DNA from: Salibacterium salarium
GTDB lineage: Bacteria > Bacillota > Bacilli > Bacillales > Marinococcaceae
NCBI RefSeq assembly: GCF_030813635.1
Contig: NZ_JAUSUM010000001.1
Coordinates: 1,135,246 to 1,199,245 of the forward strand
DNA: 64,000 nt
Reading direction: 5' to 3'
How positions within the stretch are numbered: the stretch's first letter is position 1; every line of letters starts with the position of its first letter. Positions 52,789 to 61,483 of this stretch are shown in pieces. The notes beneath the pieces are model-generated. The model worked only from the letters and a program-made list of their open reading frames with translations. It was not told the origin of the DNA and ran no database searches. Position numbers and translations under genes: made by a program.

Positions 52789-53433
52789 ATGAACGTATTA
52801 GTTGTGGGTGCAAATGGAAAAGTAGCCAGAAACCTGGTGAATATATTGTCCGAGCATTCGAATCATCACGTAACGGCGATGCTGCGTAAGGAAGAACAAG
52901 TATCAGATCTTTCCAAGCTTGGAGCTGATAATACGGTGATAGCAGACCTTGAAGGAGACATATCTCACGCGTTTGAAGGAATAGATGCCGTCGTATTTGC
53001 TGCAGGTTCCGGCCCTCACACAGGTGCTGACAAAACAGTTTTGATAGATTTATGGGGAGCTAGAAAAACAATCGACGAAACACAAAAACACAATATTAAA
53101 CGGTTTGTGATGATAAGTTCGATTCGTTCAGAAGATCCTGAATCTGGTCCTGTACAAATGAGGCACTACTTAGTAGCGAAAAAACTGGCAGATGAGTATT
53201 TACTAAACAGTGGGCTCGATTATACAATTGTTCGCCCAGGTCCACTTTCTAATGATGAACCGGTAGGAACGGTTCATATTGCCGAAAGAGTGGAAGATTT
53301 GAGTGCTTCCGTATCAAGAGCTGATGTTGCGGATGTTGTAGCTCATATCATAGATGATAAGAACACATATAGTAAATCTTTTGATTTGCTTGGCGGTTCT
53401 ACTCCTGTTGAGCAAGCGATAAAAAATATCTAG
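52789..53433 (+). CDS. NAD(P)-binding atypical SDR (YhfK-like)
   Basis: A 214-residue Rossmann protein. The nucleotide motif is VVGANGKVARNLV (G-x-x-G-x-x-x), followed by VFAAGSGPHTG, MISSIRSEDPESG, the YLVAKKLADEYL helix and TIVRPGPLSNDEPVG. Matches B. subtilis YhfK/YwnB-type sugar-epimerase-like proteins; substrate unknown. GGAGGG precedes ATG. Confidence 0.85.
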   Translation: MNVLVVGANGKVARNLVNILSEHSNHHVTAMLRKEEQVSDLSKLGADNTVIADLEGDISHAFEGIDAVVFAAGSGPHTGADKTVLIDLWGARKTIDETQKHNIKRFVMISSIRSEDPESGPVQMRHYLVAKKLADEYLLNSGLDYTIVRPGPLSNDEPVGTVHIAERVEDLSASVSRADVADVVAHIIDDKNTYSKSFDLLGGSTPVEQAIKNI

Positions 53434-53435
53434 TG

Positions 53436-53468
53436 AAAGAAGGACTATTTATGTAGTCCTTCTTTTTT
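53436..53468 (+). terminator. Terminator after the YhfK-like gene
   Basis: AAAGAAGGACT and AGTCCTTCTTT pair around 8 bases, followed by T. Confidence 0.85.
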
Positions 53469-53517
53469 ATTGCTTTAATCCATTTATAATACATACCTAA
53501 TATTTTCTAATAATTGT

Positions 53518-53543
53518 TAAACTTTTAAATACATTGTCGATAT
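53518..53543 (+). promoter_or_regulatory. Candidate sigma-D promoter of the chemoreceptor gene
   Basis: TAAA (53518-53521), 14 bases, GTCGATAT (53536-53543); one mismatch to the sigma-D consensus TAAA-N14-16-GCCGATAT. It resembles the site before cheA. Confidence 0.65.
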
Positions 53544-53660
53544 AAATGATATCAGTTGAATGATACTTATGAATCATAAAGGTGGATTATTTGTATAAAA
53601 AGTAGATTCTGCATTAAACTTTAGTCTCAATTCATCACACACTATTAGAAGGAGGAAAAA

Positions 53661-55793
53661 ATGAAAAAACTAAATACGAAACTAATACTGTTATGCGCTG
53701 GTCTAGTAACGGTCTCCTTATTGACGGCAGCCATAATTATTTATTTTCAAATGACGAATGTTGTGGAAGACAACGCGTCTGATTCTGGAACACAAATGGT
53801 TGAAAATGAAAAAGAATACATAGAACAATACTTTCAAACATTTGAAAATCACCTCAATATGATAAGCGCTGATACAAGAGTAGTTTCTTTCTTGCGCGAT
53901 AAAAATGAAGAGGGACCAGATTACGTGGTTGGATATAGTGATGTAGAAGATGTGATGAATCGTTTTATGAATAGTTATGAAAATATTGAATTGACTTTTA
54001 CAGGAGCTGAAAATGATGGGGTGCATACGACTCCATATGTAAATGTAGAAGATATGGAAGCGACAACCCGACCATGGTATCAAGCGGCGATGGAAAATCC
54101 GCAAGAGACGGGATGGACCGAACCTTATGTAAGTGAAGATGGTGGTGAGTTTGTCGTAAGTGCGGCTAAAGCCGTAGTTGATCCAGTATCCGGTGATCCA
54201 CTTGGTGTAGTAGGGATGGATTTATCACTTCAGCACTTAAACGAACTGTTGGGAGAAGCGGATGTTCCATATAATGGATTTATGACATTGATGGATGAAA
54301 ATGGATCCATGATTGTACACCCGGATTTTACTGGAGAAACAATCGAAGAAGGAAACTCGCTCGCTTCTGTTTTGGAGACAGAAGGGAACGGGAAGATGAA
54401 TTTTGAACGACAAGGGGAAGCGCACGATTTATTTTACGACAGAATTTCAGTAAATAACTGGGTGATTGGCACTGCATTTTCTAATGATGCTATGGTTAGT
54501 GAATCTAACACATTAAGAAACACAATTATTTTTATTGCAGTTGCAGCTATTCTGCTTTCAATTATTATAAGTATTATAGCAGCTAGAAAAGTGGCGAATC
54601 CGATCAAGGATATGCAGGAGAAAGTCAATCAAATGTCGTCTGGCGATTTAACTGTACAATTTGAGGCAAGCTCTCATGAGGAAATTAATCATTTAAGTCA
54701 AGACTTAAACAAAATGGTATCAAACATTAAGTCTCTTGTGGCACAAGTGAAAGAGTCTTCGTCTCAAGTTGCTTCATCGTCAGAACAGTTCAGCTCGGTG
54801 TCCGAAGAAACAAGTGCTGCCGGGGAAGAAGTAGCAAGTGCTGTAAATGAAATATCTAAAGGAGCTGTCTCTCAAGCAGAAGAAGCAGAAAATACAAAGC
54901 AGGAAATGGGAATTTTAACGACAGCCTTTATGTTTTTGGAAGAACAAGTGAAAGAAATAGAAAATCGGGCCAAAACATCAGAAGAATTAAATGAAAACGG
55001 GGTAACTGAAGTTTCTAAGCTAACCGAAAAAGCAGGACAATCACAAACGATGATGGAAGAAGTCGAAGAAGTGTTTACACAATTAACCGATAGACTTGCT
55101 GATATTCAAAAAGCAATGGGATCAATTGGCGAAATTTCTGACCAAACCAATCTTTTGGCATTAAATGCAAGTATTGAGGCAGCACGAGCTGGGGAACACG
55201 GGAAAGGCTTTGCGGTTGTTGCTGAAGAGGTCCGTAAATTAGCTGATGCTTCTAATCAATCAGCAGAAGAAGTGAAAACTATTCTTAATGGTGTGACAGA
55301 AGAAGCTAATAAAGTGCATGATACAGTCGAGCGTTCAAGAAATGTATCTTCGGAACAACAAGAGGTAGTAAGCCAGGTGAAAACATCTTTTGAAAAAATC
55401 AAGGATACCGGTGAATCAATAGGTGAAGTTGTGGGACGTTTACTAGAAGAAATTCCGATGATGGATGAACGCAGGCAATCGGTTGAAAATGCAATTGCAA
55501 AAATTGCTGAGGTGTCTCAATCTAATGCGGCATCAGCTGAACAAGTGAATGCTTCCACAGATGAACAGCAAGAAGCAATGCGTTCTGTTGCAAGTTCAGC
55601 GGAAAATCTAAATGAAGAAAGTGATAATCTATCGACCTTGATTCGGCAATTTTCGGTAGGGGAGTCAACAATCTCGCCGCTTCATGTTGGAAAAACAGAG
55701 GATACAACAGAAGAAACTACGTTGGACGATAATCAGGAAATAGAAGAGACAGCGGAACAAGAAACAGAAGATTTTGATGAAAAACATGAATAA
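53661..55793 (+). CDS. Methyl-accepting chemotaxis protein (dCache sensor)
   Basis: A 710-residue receptor. First span at residues 8-28, a large extracytoplasmic dCache domain (to about 285, with [19 protein letters not shown] and [13 protein letters not shown]), second span at about 288-310, HAMP ([20 protein letters not shown]) and the cytoplasmic signalling hairpin with [20 protein letters not shown] at its tip. The C-terminus is an acidic tail. The ligand is probably a small molecule such as an amino or carboxylic acid but cannot be read from sequence. It should signal to CheA/CheW encoded 10 kb upstream; a matching sigma-D-like promoter supports this. Confidence 0.94.
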   Translation: MKKLNTKLILLCAGLVTVSLLTAAIIIYFQMTNVVEDNASDSGTQMVENEKEYIEQYFQTFENHLNMISADTRVVSFLRDKNEEGPDYVVGYSDVEDVMNRFMNSYENIELTFTGAENDGVHTTPYVNVEDMEATTRPWYQAAMENPQETGWTEPYVSEDGGEFVVSAAKAVVDPVSGDPLGVVGMDLSLQHLNELLGEADVPYNGFMTLMDENGSMIVHPDFTGETIEEGNSLASVLETEGNGKMNFERQGEAHDLFYDRISVNNWVIGTAFSNDAMVSESNTLRNTIIFIAVAAILLSIIISIIAARKVANPIKDMQEKVNQMSSGDLTVQFEASSHEEINHLSQDLNKMVSNIKSLVAQVKESSSQVASSSEQFSSVSEETSAAGEEVASAVNEISKGAVSQAEEAENTKQEMGILTTAFMFLEEQVKEIENRAKTSEELNENGVTEVSKLTEKAGQSQTMMEEVEEVFTQLTDRLADIQKAMGSIGEISDQTNLLALNASIEAARAGEHGKGFAVVAEEVRKLADASNQSAEEVKTILNGVTEEANKVHDTVERSRNVSSEQQEVVSQVKTSFEKIKDTGESIGEVVGRLLEEIPMMDERRQSVENAIAKIAEVSQSNAASAEQVNASTDEQQEAMRSVASSAENLNEESDNLSTLIRQFSVGESTISPLHVGKTEDTTEETTLDDNQEIEETAEQETEDFDEKHE

Positions 55794-55821
55794 AACAAGG
55801 AAAATGCGTGTGTTAAATTAA

Positions 55822-55874
55822 AGGGGCTGACCTCAAAAGTCATGTTTCACCACTTTTGGGGCAGTCTCTTTTTT
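55822..55874 (+). terminator. Terminator after the chemoreceptor gene
   Basis: GGGGCTGACCTCAAAAG and CTTTTGGGGCAGTCTC form an imperfect stem, followed by six T. Confidence 0.6.
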
Positions 55875-56022
55875 CATAAAATCGATATATCTTAGGAATG
55901 CATAAGTTTGTTTCAGCATTTATACTAGAAGATGAAGTTTAAAAATGAGAAATGTAAGTTATAATAACACAAATGTCTCGATAAATGAATGCTAGCTGCG
56001 CTAGGACAGGGAGTTGTTAAGA

Positions 56023-56556
56023 ATGTCGAAAAAACGCAAGCGTCTCATTATGCGTTCTTCTATACTAGGGGTTATAGCGGTTGCACTAGGTTATGTTTTT
56101 TATACTAATTTTATGTCAGGACAAGAAACAGATGTTCACGAAGGGGAGGTAGCTCCGAACTTTGTTCTTCAGAATATGGATGGAGAAGAAGTTGAGCTCG
56201 AAGATTTACGAGGGAAGGGAGTTTTTTTAAATTTCTGGGGAACCTATTGTCCTCCTTGCGAAGATGAAATGCCTCATATGGAGAAACAATATGAAAAATA
56301 TAAAGATAGAGGAGTTGAAATCCTTGCTGTTAATGTAGGGGAATCAGATCTTGCGGTCGAACGGTTTGTGAATCGTTATGATTTAACTTTCCCGGTACTC
56401 TTAGATGAAAATAAAGATGTGCTCGATCATTACGGAATAGGACCTCTCCCATCGACTTTTCTCATAGATGAAGATGGTGTGGTACAACGTGTCCTTTTAG
56501 GAGGCATGACCGAAGAAAACATTGGAGAGTATATGGAAGAAATTGAACCATCTTAA
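56023..56556 (+). CDS. resA: ResA-like membrane-anchored thiol-disulfide oxidoreductase
   Basis: A 177-residue protein. A basic N-terminus and membrane anchor (residues ~10-30: SSILGVIAVALGYVF) precede a thioredoxin-like domain with VFLNFWGTYCPPCEDEMPHM (catalytic C-P-P-C; classical ResA has C-E-P-C) and the cis-Pro segment LPSTFLIDEDG. ResA reduces apocytochrome c haem-binding cysteines outside the membrane. No resB/resC follows, so it may be a paralogue with another substrate. ATG 56023 has ACAGGGAG nine bases upstream. Confidence 0.82.
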   Translation: MSKKRKRLIMRSSILGVIAVALGYVFYTNFMSGQETDVHEGEVAPNFVLQNMDGEEVELEDLRGKGVFLNFWGTYCPPCEDEMPHMEKQYEKYKDRGVEILAVNVGESDLAVERFVNRYDLTFPVLLDENKDVLDHYGIGPLPSTFLIDEDGVVQRVLLGGMTEENIGEYMEEIEPS

Positions 56557-56568
56557 TGAAAATGTCGT

Positions 56569-56605
56569 ATCCCGAATGCTGTTATAAGCTTTCGGGATTC
56601 TTGTT
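56569..56605 (+). terminator. Terminator after the resA-like gene
   Basis: ATCCCGAA and TTCGGGAT with a ~15-base loop, then TCTTGTT. Confidence 0.65.
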
Positions 56606-56707
56606 GTGAAAGTATAATTATCTTTTTGTTTCTGTGAATAGGCAGGGATGATGTCTAAAAATGTAGAAATGAATGTTTAGGAAACGTCATAGCGAAGGGA
56701 GAGGCTT

Positions 56708-57904
56708 ATGATTAATGATGTGGTATGTCGTTCAAAATGGAAGTATATTATCCTGTTGTTCGTATGTATGACATGGTTGCCGACTGCGGCTACAGGTGTA
56801 GATAAGGATACAAGTGATATGTCTTTACATAGTGAGGCAGCGGTCTTGATAGATGCAAAAACAGGTCAAGTATTGTATGAAAAAAATGGAGAGAAGCAAA
56901 TGTATCCCGCTTCTATTACAAAAATTGCAACAGGAATAATGGCAATAGAGAAGGCAGATTTAAAGGACAAAGTAACAATTAGTGAAAATGCGACAGAAGT
57001 AGAAGGAACCACAGTTTACTTAACAGAAGATGAAGTGATGCCGTTGAAACAATTGGTGGAAGGGATGCTTATTAATTCGGGAAACGATGCAGGGACAGCC
57101 ATTGCCGAACACATTTCCCAATCAGAACAGGAATTTTCTAAAGAATTGACCGATTATGTAATGAAAAAAACAGGGATAGAAGATACGAATTTCACGAACC
57201 CTCACGGTTTATTTTCAGAAAATCACTATTCTACAGCGGAAGATATGGCAAAAATCACACAATTAGCGATGCAGAATAAGGATTTTCGTGATATTGTCTC
57301 CACAAAAACAAAAGAATGGAAGGGAGAAGAATGGGAGACAGAATTACGTAATCACAACCAGTTGCTTTGGGATTACGAGGGAGCAAACGGTGTGAAAAAT
57401 GGTTACGTCACCGAATCTGGTTATACGCTTGTGACGTCTGCCAAACGAGATGGAAGAAAACTAATTGCGGTTGTGCTTAAAGCAGACAGTAATTCATATG
57501 CTTATGAGGACACAACGGCCCTTTTAAATATGGGATTTGACGAGTTTGAAGAACAGATCTTGAGCGAAGATGATCGTTATCAATCCCCGGATAAAACGAT
57601 CTACACTCTTCACAACGATCGTTCCTTTTTAACGAGGGAAGGCACAAACGTAGATTTTGAAGTGAACGATAAAGGAAAATTGAACATTTTGGATAAAGAA
57701 GGAAATAATATTTTTTCTACTTATTTGTCGAAGGAACGTGGGAAATCAGGCACAGAGACGAAAAAACGAGCAAAAACAACTCCGATGGACGATAATCAAG
57801 AAACGGAAAAAAACACGTGGAAAATGTGGTCTGAATATAGTTCTGTCGTGTCCGACACAATGTACTACCATCTGCAGTATATGATGAATATAAACAACTT
57901 TTAA
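56708..57904 (+). CDS. D-alanyl-D-alanine carboxypeptidase (DacA/DacF type)
   Basis: A 398-residue low-molecular-weight PBP. Signal peptide (IILLFVCMTWLPTAATG), then peptidase S11 motifs: S-x-x-K in YPASITKIATG near residue 72, S-x-N in LINSGNDAGT near residue 128, and K-x-G in GVKNGYVTESGYTLV near residue 228. A beta-rich C-terminal domain and a hydrophobic/amphipathic tail could anchor it. It trims terminal D-Ala from stem peptides. Sequence does not tell a vegetative from a sporulation role. Confidence 0.9.
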   Translation: MINDVVCRSKWKYIILLFVCMTWLPTAATGVDKDTSDMSLHSEAAVLIDAKTGQVLYEKNGEKQMYPASITKIATGIMAIEKADLKDKVTISENATEVEGTTVYLTEDEVMPLKQLVEGMLINSGNDAGTAIAEHISQSEQEFSKELTDYVMKKTGIEDTNFTNPHGLFSENHYSTAEDMAKITQLAMQNKDFRDIVSTKTKEWKGEEWETELRNHNQLLWDYEGANGVKNGYVTESGYTLVTSAKRDGRKLIAVVLKADSNSYAYEDTTALLNMGFDEFEEQILSEDDRYQSPDKTIYTLHNDRSFLTREGTNVDFEVNDKGKLNILDKEGNNIFSTYLSKERGKSGTETKKRAKTTPMDDNQETEKNTWKMWSEYSSVVSDTMYYHLQYMMNINNF

Positions 57905-57931
57905 CTTGTAATTCGATTAGGAGATGGTTGA

Positions 57932-58525
57932 TTGGACAAACATAATGGTATTCCAGAAGATATTTCATTACAAGCGATTTGGAGAAGTTTTGGGGTTTTC
58001 ATTGCTGTTGCCTTTCTACTCATCTTAGCTTTAATGGGAGAAAATCGTTTTCAGTACGTACAAGAAATATGGTCGATGAGTGGATTTTTCTTTGAAATAA
58101 TCCTTGGGGCAACACTCGGCATGGGTTTTACTGTTCTCGTAACGTTGCTGTTTTATATACGTTGGATATCATTTCCCGAAAATGAATACACTCGGCTTAT
58201 TAAGAAAATGCTTTACAAAAGGAATGGGCTGTTTACGATTGCTTTTGGTGCTGGCGTGTCAGAAGAACTATTATTTCGCGGTGCTATTCTGGGCATCGCT
58301 ACTAATTATGTTGGGAATCTCACGGCGCTGTTTCTAGTTTCGTTACTATTTATGGCACTACACATACCACAGTATAAAGGCAGTATTGTCATTCACATAG
58401 TAGTGTTTGTTATGGGGACAATGTTGGGCTGGTTATTTTTATGGACCGGTACCTTATGGGCACCGATCGCTGCTCATGCGATTTATAACGGTGCCGTTTC
58501 TTGGCTGATGAAAAAGAAGTTTTGA
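57932..58525 (+). CDS. CPBP-family intramembrane glutamic endopeptidase
   Basis: A 197-residue protein with about six spans. The catalytic motifs are SEELLFRGAILG (EE-x3-R), ALHIPQYKG (H-x3-x) and AHAIYNGAVSW. CPBP (Abi) proteases are often involved in prenylated or bacteriocin-type peptide processing; substrate unknown. TTG 57932 has AGGAGATGG at good spacing. It meets the LCP gene tail to tail, only two bases between stops. Confidence 0.85.
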   Translation: MDKHNGIPEDISLQAIWRSFGVFIAVAFLLILALMGENRFQYVQEIWSMSGFFFEIILGATLGMGFTVLVTLLFYIRWISFPENEYTRLIKKMLYKRNGLFTIAFGAGVSEELLFRGAILGIATNYVGNLTALFLVSLLFMALHIPQYKGSIVIHIVVFVMGTMLGWLFLWTGTLWAPIAAHAIYNGAVSWLMKKKF

Positions 58526-58527
58526 GC

Positions 58528-59445
58528 TTATTTTTCTTGATGATTTTGTAGTCGAATGGAAGCTTCTTTCCAATCTTTGTCTGAAACAATGTAATAACTA
58601 ACATCATTTTGATATTCATTTTCTCCATCTATTTCAAATGTTCGAACGTAATCGAGCGAGGAACGATAATCTGTAAATAAGGTTCTCATATCTTCCATCG
58701 TTATATTGGTCTTAATATTTTCTTCGAGAATAGATAATATATCTTGACCTTGCAACAGGTTTTCGATAGAACGGCTTTCTTGAAGAAGAGTAGTAAGTAC
58801 TTGCCGCTGCCGTTCATTTCGTCCTAAATCTCCACGAGGATCACTTTTTCTCATTCTGACGTATTGCAATGCTTTTTTGCCATCCAATTCAATTGTTCCT
58901 TTTTCATAGTGATACGTTTTACTATGATCTACGTTGTCTTGGGAGAAAGCGAAAGGGTTATCTACTTCAACCCCACCGATTAAATCGATGATTTGGGTGA
59001 ATCCTTCCATATTTGCTTCTATCACAAAATCAAAAGAATGGTCTAATTGCTGTTCAGCAGTTTCTTTTATTAGTCCGGTCCCACCGTACCCATATGCGTG
59101 ATTTATTTTTTCTTCTCCATGTCCTGGAATCGAGACTCTAGTATCTCTTGGTATATTGAACATAAGAATAGATTCGTCATCGGGATTGACGGATACTACC
59201 ATAATGGTATCTGCTAAACCATTTTCTTCAGGACGATCGCCAATGCCAAGAACTAAAAAAGAGACAGATCCCCTTAAAGAAGATCGGGCAGATTCTATGT
59301 CTTTGCCTATTTCTTCTGTGTAATTTTCATTCATTGTTTGCACATTTTCGGAGGTCATATCGTACAGATAATAAGCATACCCTGCCCCGGCTATTAATAT
59401 TGTGAAAAGAACAGTTATAAAAATAGCAATACTCGTTTTCCACAT
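58528..59445 (-). CDS. LytR-CpsA-Psr (LCP) family wall-polymer ligase
   Basis: A 305-residue protein. One N-terminal membrane span (residues ~5-27) precedes the LCP catalytic domain with FLVLGIGDRPEENGLADTIM, NIPRDTRVSIPGHGEEKINH, YGYGGTGLIKETAEQQL and YVRMRKSDPRGDLGRNERQR (conserved Arg/Asp that bind the polyprenyl pyrophosphate). It attaches teichoic acid or other glycopolymers to peptidoglycan. Confidence 0.92.
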   Translation of the reverse strand: MWKTSIAIFITVLFTILIAGAGYAYYLYDMTSENVQTMNENYTEEIGKDIESARSSLRGSVSFLVLGIGDRPEENGLADTIMVVSVNPDDESILMFNIPRDTRVSIPGHGEEKINHAYGYGGTGLIKETAEQQLDHSFDFVIEANMEGFTQIIDLIGGVEVDNPFAFSQDNVDHSKTYHYEKGTIELDGKKALQYVRMRKSDPRGDLGRNERQRQVLTTLLQESRSIENLLQGQDILSILEENIKTNITMEDMRTLFTDYRSSLDYVRTFEIDGENEYQNDVSYYIVSDKDWKEASIRLQNHQEK

Positions 59446-59612
59446 GTCGCCGACGTCTCCTTTAATAAATACTAGTTAAAATATACCACTTCTATTCGAT
59501 GAAAAGAAGATTATTTTCGAACTAGATATAATAACTATTCAGAACATGGGAAATGCCTTTATAATAAAAGAAAAACTTGCAATAAAGTTGGAGAGAGAAG
59601 GAGAGAGTATCT

Positions 59613-60104
59613 TTGGAAGTGAAAATGGCAGATTTACCGGGAATCGGGAAAAAAATGTCGTTTCTAACAGCGGAAGGCAGTATGGTTGTACTTGTGACTC
59701 ATCATACCGGCAAACGCGAACTGTATTTTTTTCAAGATCCGGAGGGAGATGAAGCGGATTTTTCGATGGAATTAACCTCAAACGAAACTCGTGAATTGGG
59801 GGCACAACTACTTGGTGCGGTATTTCAGCCTGTTGACAGCGATAAAATGAAACTATTCCGCAGTAAAATTGTTGTAGAATGGATTGAATTAAAGGAAGGT
59901 TCGATTTTTGTTGATCAAACGATTGGTGAATCAGAAGTTCGAAAAAAATCAGGTGTTTCTATTGTTGGTATTTTTCGAAATGATGATGTGATTGCAAGCC
60001 CTGGGATAGATGAAAAACTTCAGAAGGGTGACACCGTCATGGTAGTGGGGAAGAACAGTCAAATATCTGTGTTTGAGGATTTAGCAGAAGGGGAGGCGAA
60101 CTAA
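59613..60104 (+). CDS. khtT: KhtT-like RCK_C regulatory subunit of a K+/H+ antiporter
   Basis: A 163-residue cytoplasmic protein. The N-terminal ~80 residues are typical of YhaT/KhtT (MADLPGIGKKMSFLTAEGSM). The C-terminal TrkA_C domain runs from about residue 85 to 160 (WIELKEGSIFVDQTIGESEV; LQKGDTVMVVGKNSQIS). It gates KhtU in response to nucleotide and pH. TTG 59613 has AAGGAGAG seven bases upstream; ATG 59625 is the alternative. The khtS gene of B. subtilis is absent. Confidence 0.85.
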   Translation: MEVKMADLPGIGKKMSFLTAEGSMVVLVTHHTGKRELYFFQDPEGDEADFSMELTSNETRELGAQLLGAVFQPVDSDKMKLFRSKIVVEWIELKEGSIFVDQTIGESEVRKKSGVSIVGIFRNDDVIASPGIDEKLQKGDTVMVVGKNSQISVFEDLAEGEAN

Positions 60105-60107
60105 TAC

Positions 60108-61283
60108 GTGGAACCTCACATGCCAGAGTTGCTGGTGGCTGGTCTAATCCTTTTAATCATGTTTGTTATTGGTTTTATCGGATTACGATCACGAATTCCT
60201 GATGTGATTTTGTTTATAGTCGTAGGAATCTCTCTTGGCGGATTCTTGGCTGATTCAGAAATTCTATACTTTACTGGAGAAATTGGTATCGTACTGCTGT
60301 TTTTTATGCTAGGAATAGAGTTGCCCATAAAACAGCTGGGGAATATTGCAAAAAAAGTAACCCCAGCTGGATTATTGGATTTGTTTTTGAACTTTTTATT
60401 GTCGGCGCTTTTTTGTCTTGTATTTGGATTAGATGTTCTTACGGCTGTTATTATTGGAGGAATACTTTACGCTACTAGCTCTTCGATAACAATGAAGATG
60501 ATGGAAAATACGAAACGAACAGCAAATCCGGAATCGGAATTTATACTTGGTGTACTGATTTTTGAAGATTTGGCAGCTCCCATTATGGTAGCAATTTTGG
60601 TTGGATTAAACACCGGGGAAGGTTTTCAAGGGATAGATTTTTTGTGGCTTGTATCAAAAGTTTTTTTACTTATTATTTTGGCTGTTTTTTTAGGACGTTT
60701 TGTCTTTGCAAAAGCAGCAAAGTTTATTGAACGAAATGCAGGGTCTAATATATTTCACTTACTTATTATTGGTATTGCCTTTACCTACAGTGGAGTTGCT
60801 ATTTATTTAGAATTGTCTGAAGTACTAGGGGCTTTTCTTGCGGGCATTATGCTGGCGGAAGCGAAAAAGAGTGAAACGATTGAACCGCTTGTTCTTCCTT
60901 TACGGGAATTGACACTACCTTTGTTTTTCTTATGGTTCGGAACCCAAATTGAATTGGATAGTAGTATATCCGCTCCTATTCTGCTGACGGTGTTAGTAGT
61001 GTGGTCCGTTATTGGGAAGATAATTGTCGGCATGGTTGGCGGTCGAATGTATGGTTTATCTCCAAGAGTGTCATTTCGGGCGGGCTTGTCGTTTACACAA
61101 CGCGGTGAATTTTCGATTATAATTGCTAGTGTGGCGACAGCAGAAATAATGGCATTTGGAAGTGTCTACATTTTACTCTCTGCAAGCATTGGCATTTTAT
61201 TATTCATATTTGCTCCTTTGATCACAACTAAAATATTTGGGGAAAAGAAAAAAGTAGAAAAAGTGAAAGTACCGGGCAGGTAA
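60108..61283 (+). CDS. khtU: KhtU-like CPA2 potassium/proton antiporter
   Basis: A 391-residue protein with 12-13 spans. CPA2 hallmarks are GEIGIVLLFFMLGIELP, ILYATSSSITMKMMENTKR, FEDLAAPIMVAILV (acidic ion-binding residue), LGAFLAGIMLAEAKKSE and SFTQRGEFSIIIA. GTG 60108 follows the khtT stop by three bases; ATG 60120 is possible. KhtTU exports K+ in exchange for protons at alkaline pH, in keeping with the salt/alkali lifestyle suggested elsewhere. Confidence 0.9.
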   Translation: MEPHMPELLVAGLILLIMFVIGFIGLRSRIPDVILFIVVGISLGGFLADSEILYFTGEIGIVLLFFMLGIELPIKQLGNIAKKVTPAGLLDLFLNFLLSALFCLVFGLDVLTAVIIGGILYATSSSITMKMMENTKRTANPESEFILGVLIFEDLAAPIMVAILVGLNTGEGFQGIDFLWLVSKVFLLIILAVFLGRFVFAKAAKFIERNAGSNIFHLLIIGIAFTYSGVAIYLELSEVLGAFLAGIMLAEAKKSETIEPLVLPLRELTLPLFFLWFGTQIELDSSISAPILLTVLVVWSVIGKIIVGMVGGRMYGLSPRVSFRAGLSFTQRGEFSIIIASVATAEIMAFGSVYILLSASIGILLFIFAPLITTKIFGEKKKVEKVKVPGR

Positions 61284-61302
61284 ATGCCCAATATAAACCA
61301 AA

Positions 61303-61331
61303 TTGACAGATGTTTTCTATGACGTTATATT
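61303..61331 (+). promoter_or_regulatory. Strong sigma-A promoter of mgtE
   Basis: TTGACA (61303-61308), exactly 17 bases, TATATT (61326-61331). Transcription would start near 61338. Confidence 0.75.
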
Positions 61332-61392
61332 AAAGAACGAATGAAAAAGCGCTGTTTGGATGCACACGATTTGTTTCTCCGTATAGCCATAC

Positions 61393-61420
61393 ACGCCTTC
61401 CCTACATGGGGGGCGTTTTT
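61393..61420 (+). terminator. Terminator within the mgtE leader
   Basis: ACGCC-TT-CCC and GGG-GGGCGT pair around TACAT, followed by five T. It lies downstream of the mgtE promoter and 63 bases before its start codon, so it could act as an attenuator, as well as ending khtTU transcripts. Confidence 0.65.
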
Positions 61421-61483
61421 ATTGCTATAAACGGACAATGAACGGTCACCATGAACAAACTTTTTAGCATAGGGGGGATGAAA

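Noticed and set aside
61284..61483. M-box magnesium riboswitch ahead of mgtE
   Set aside because: The leader is only ~55 bases before the terminator and lacks the M-box conserved segments.
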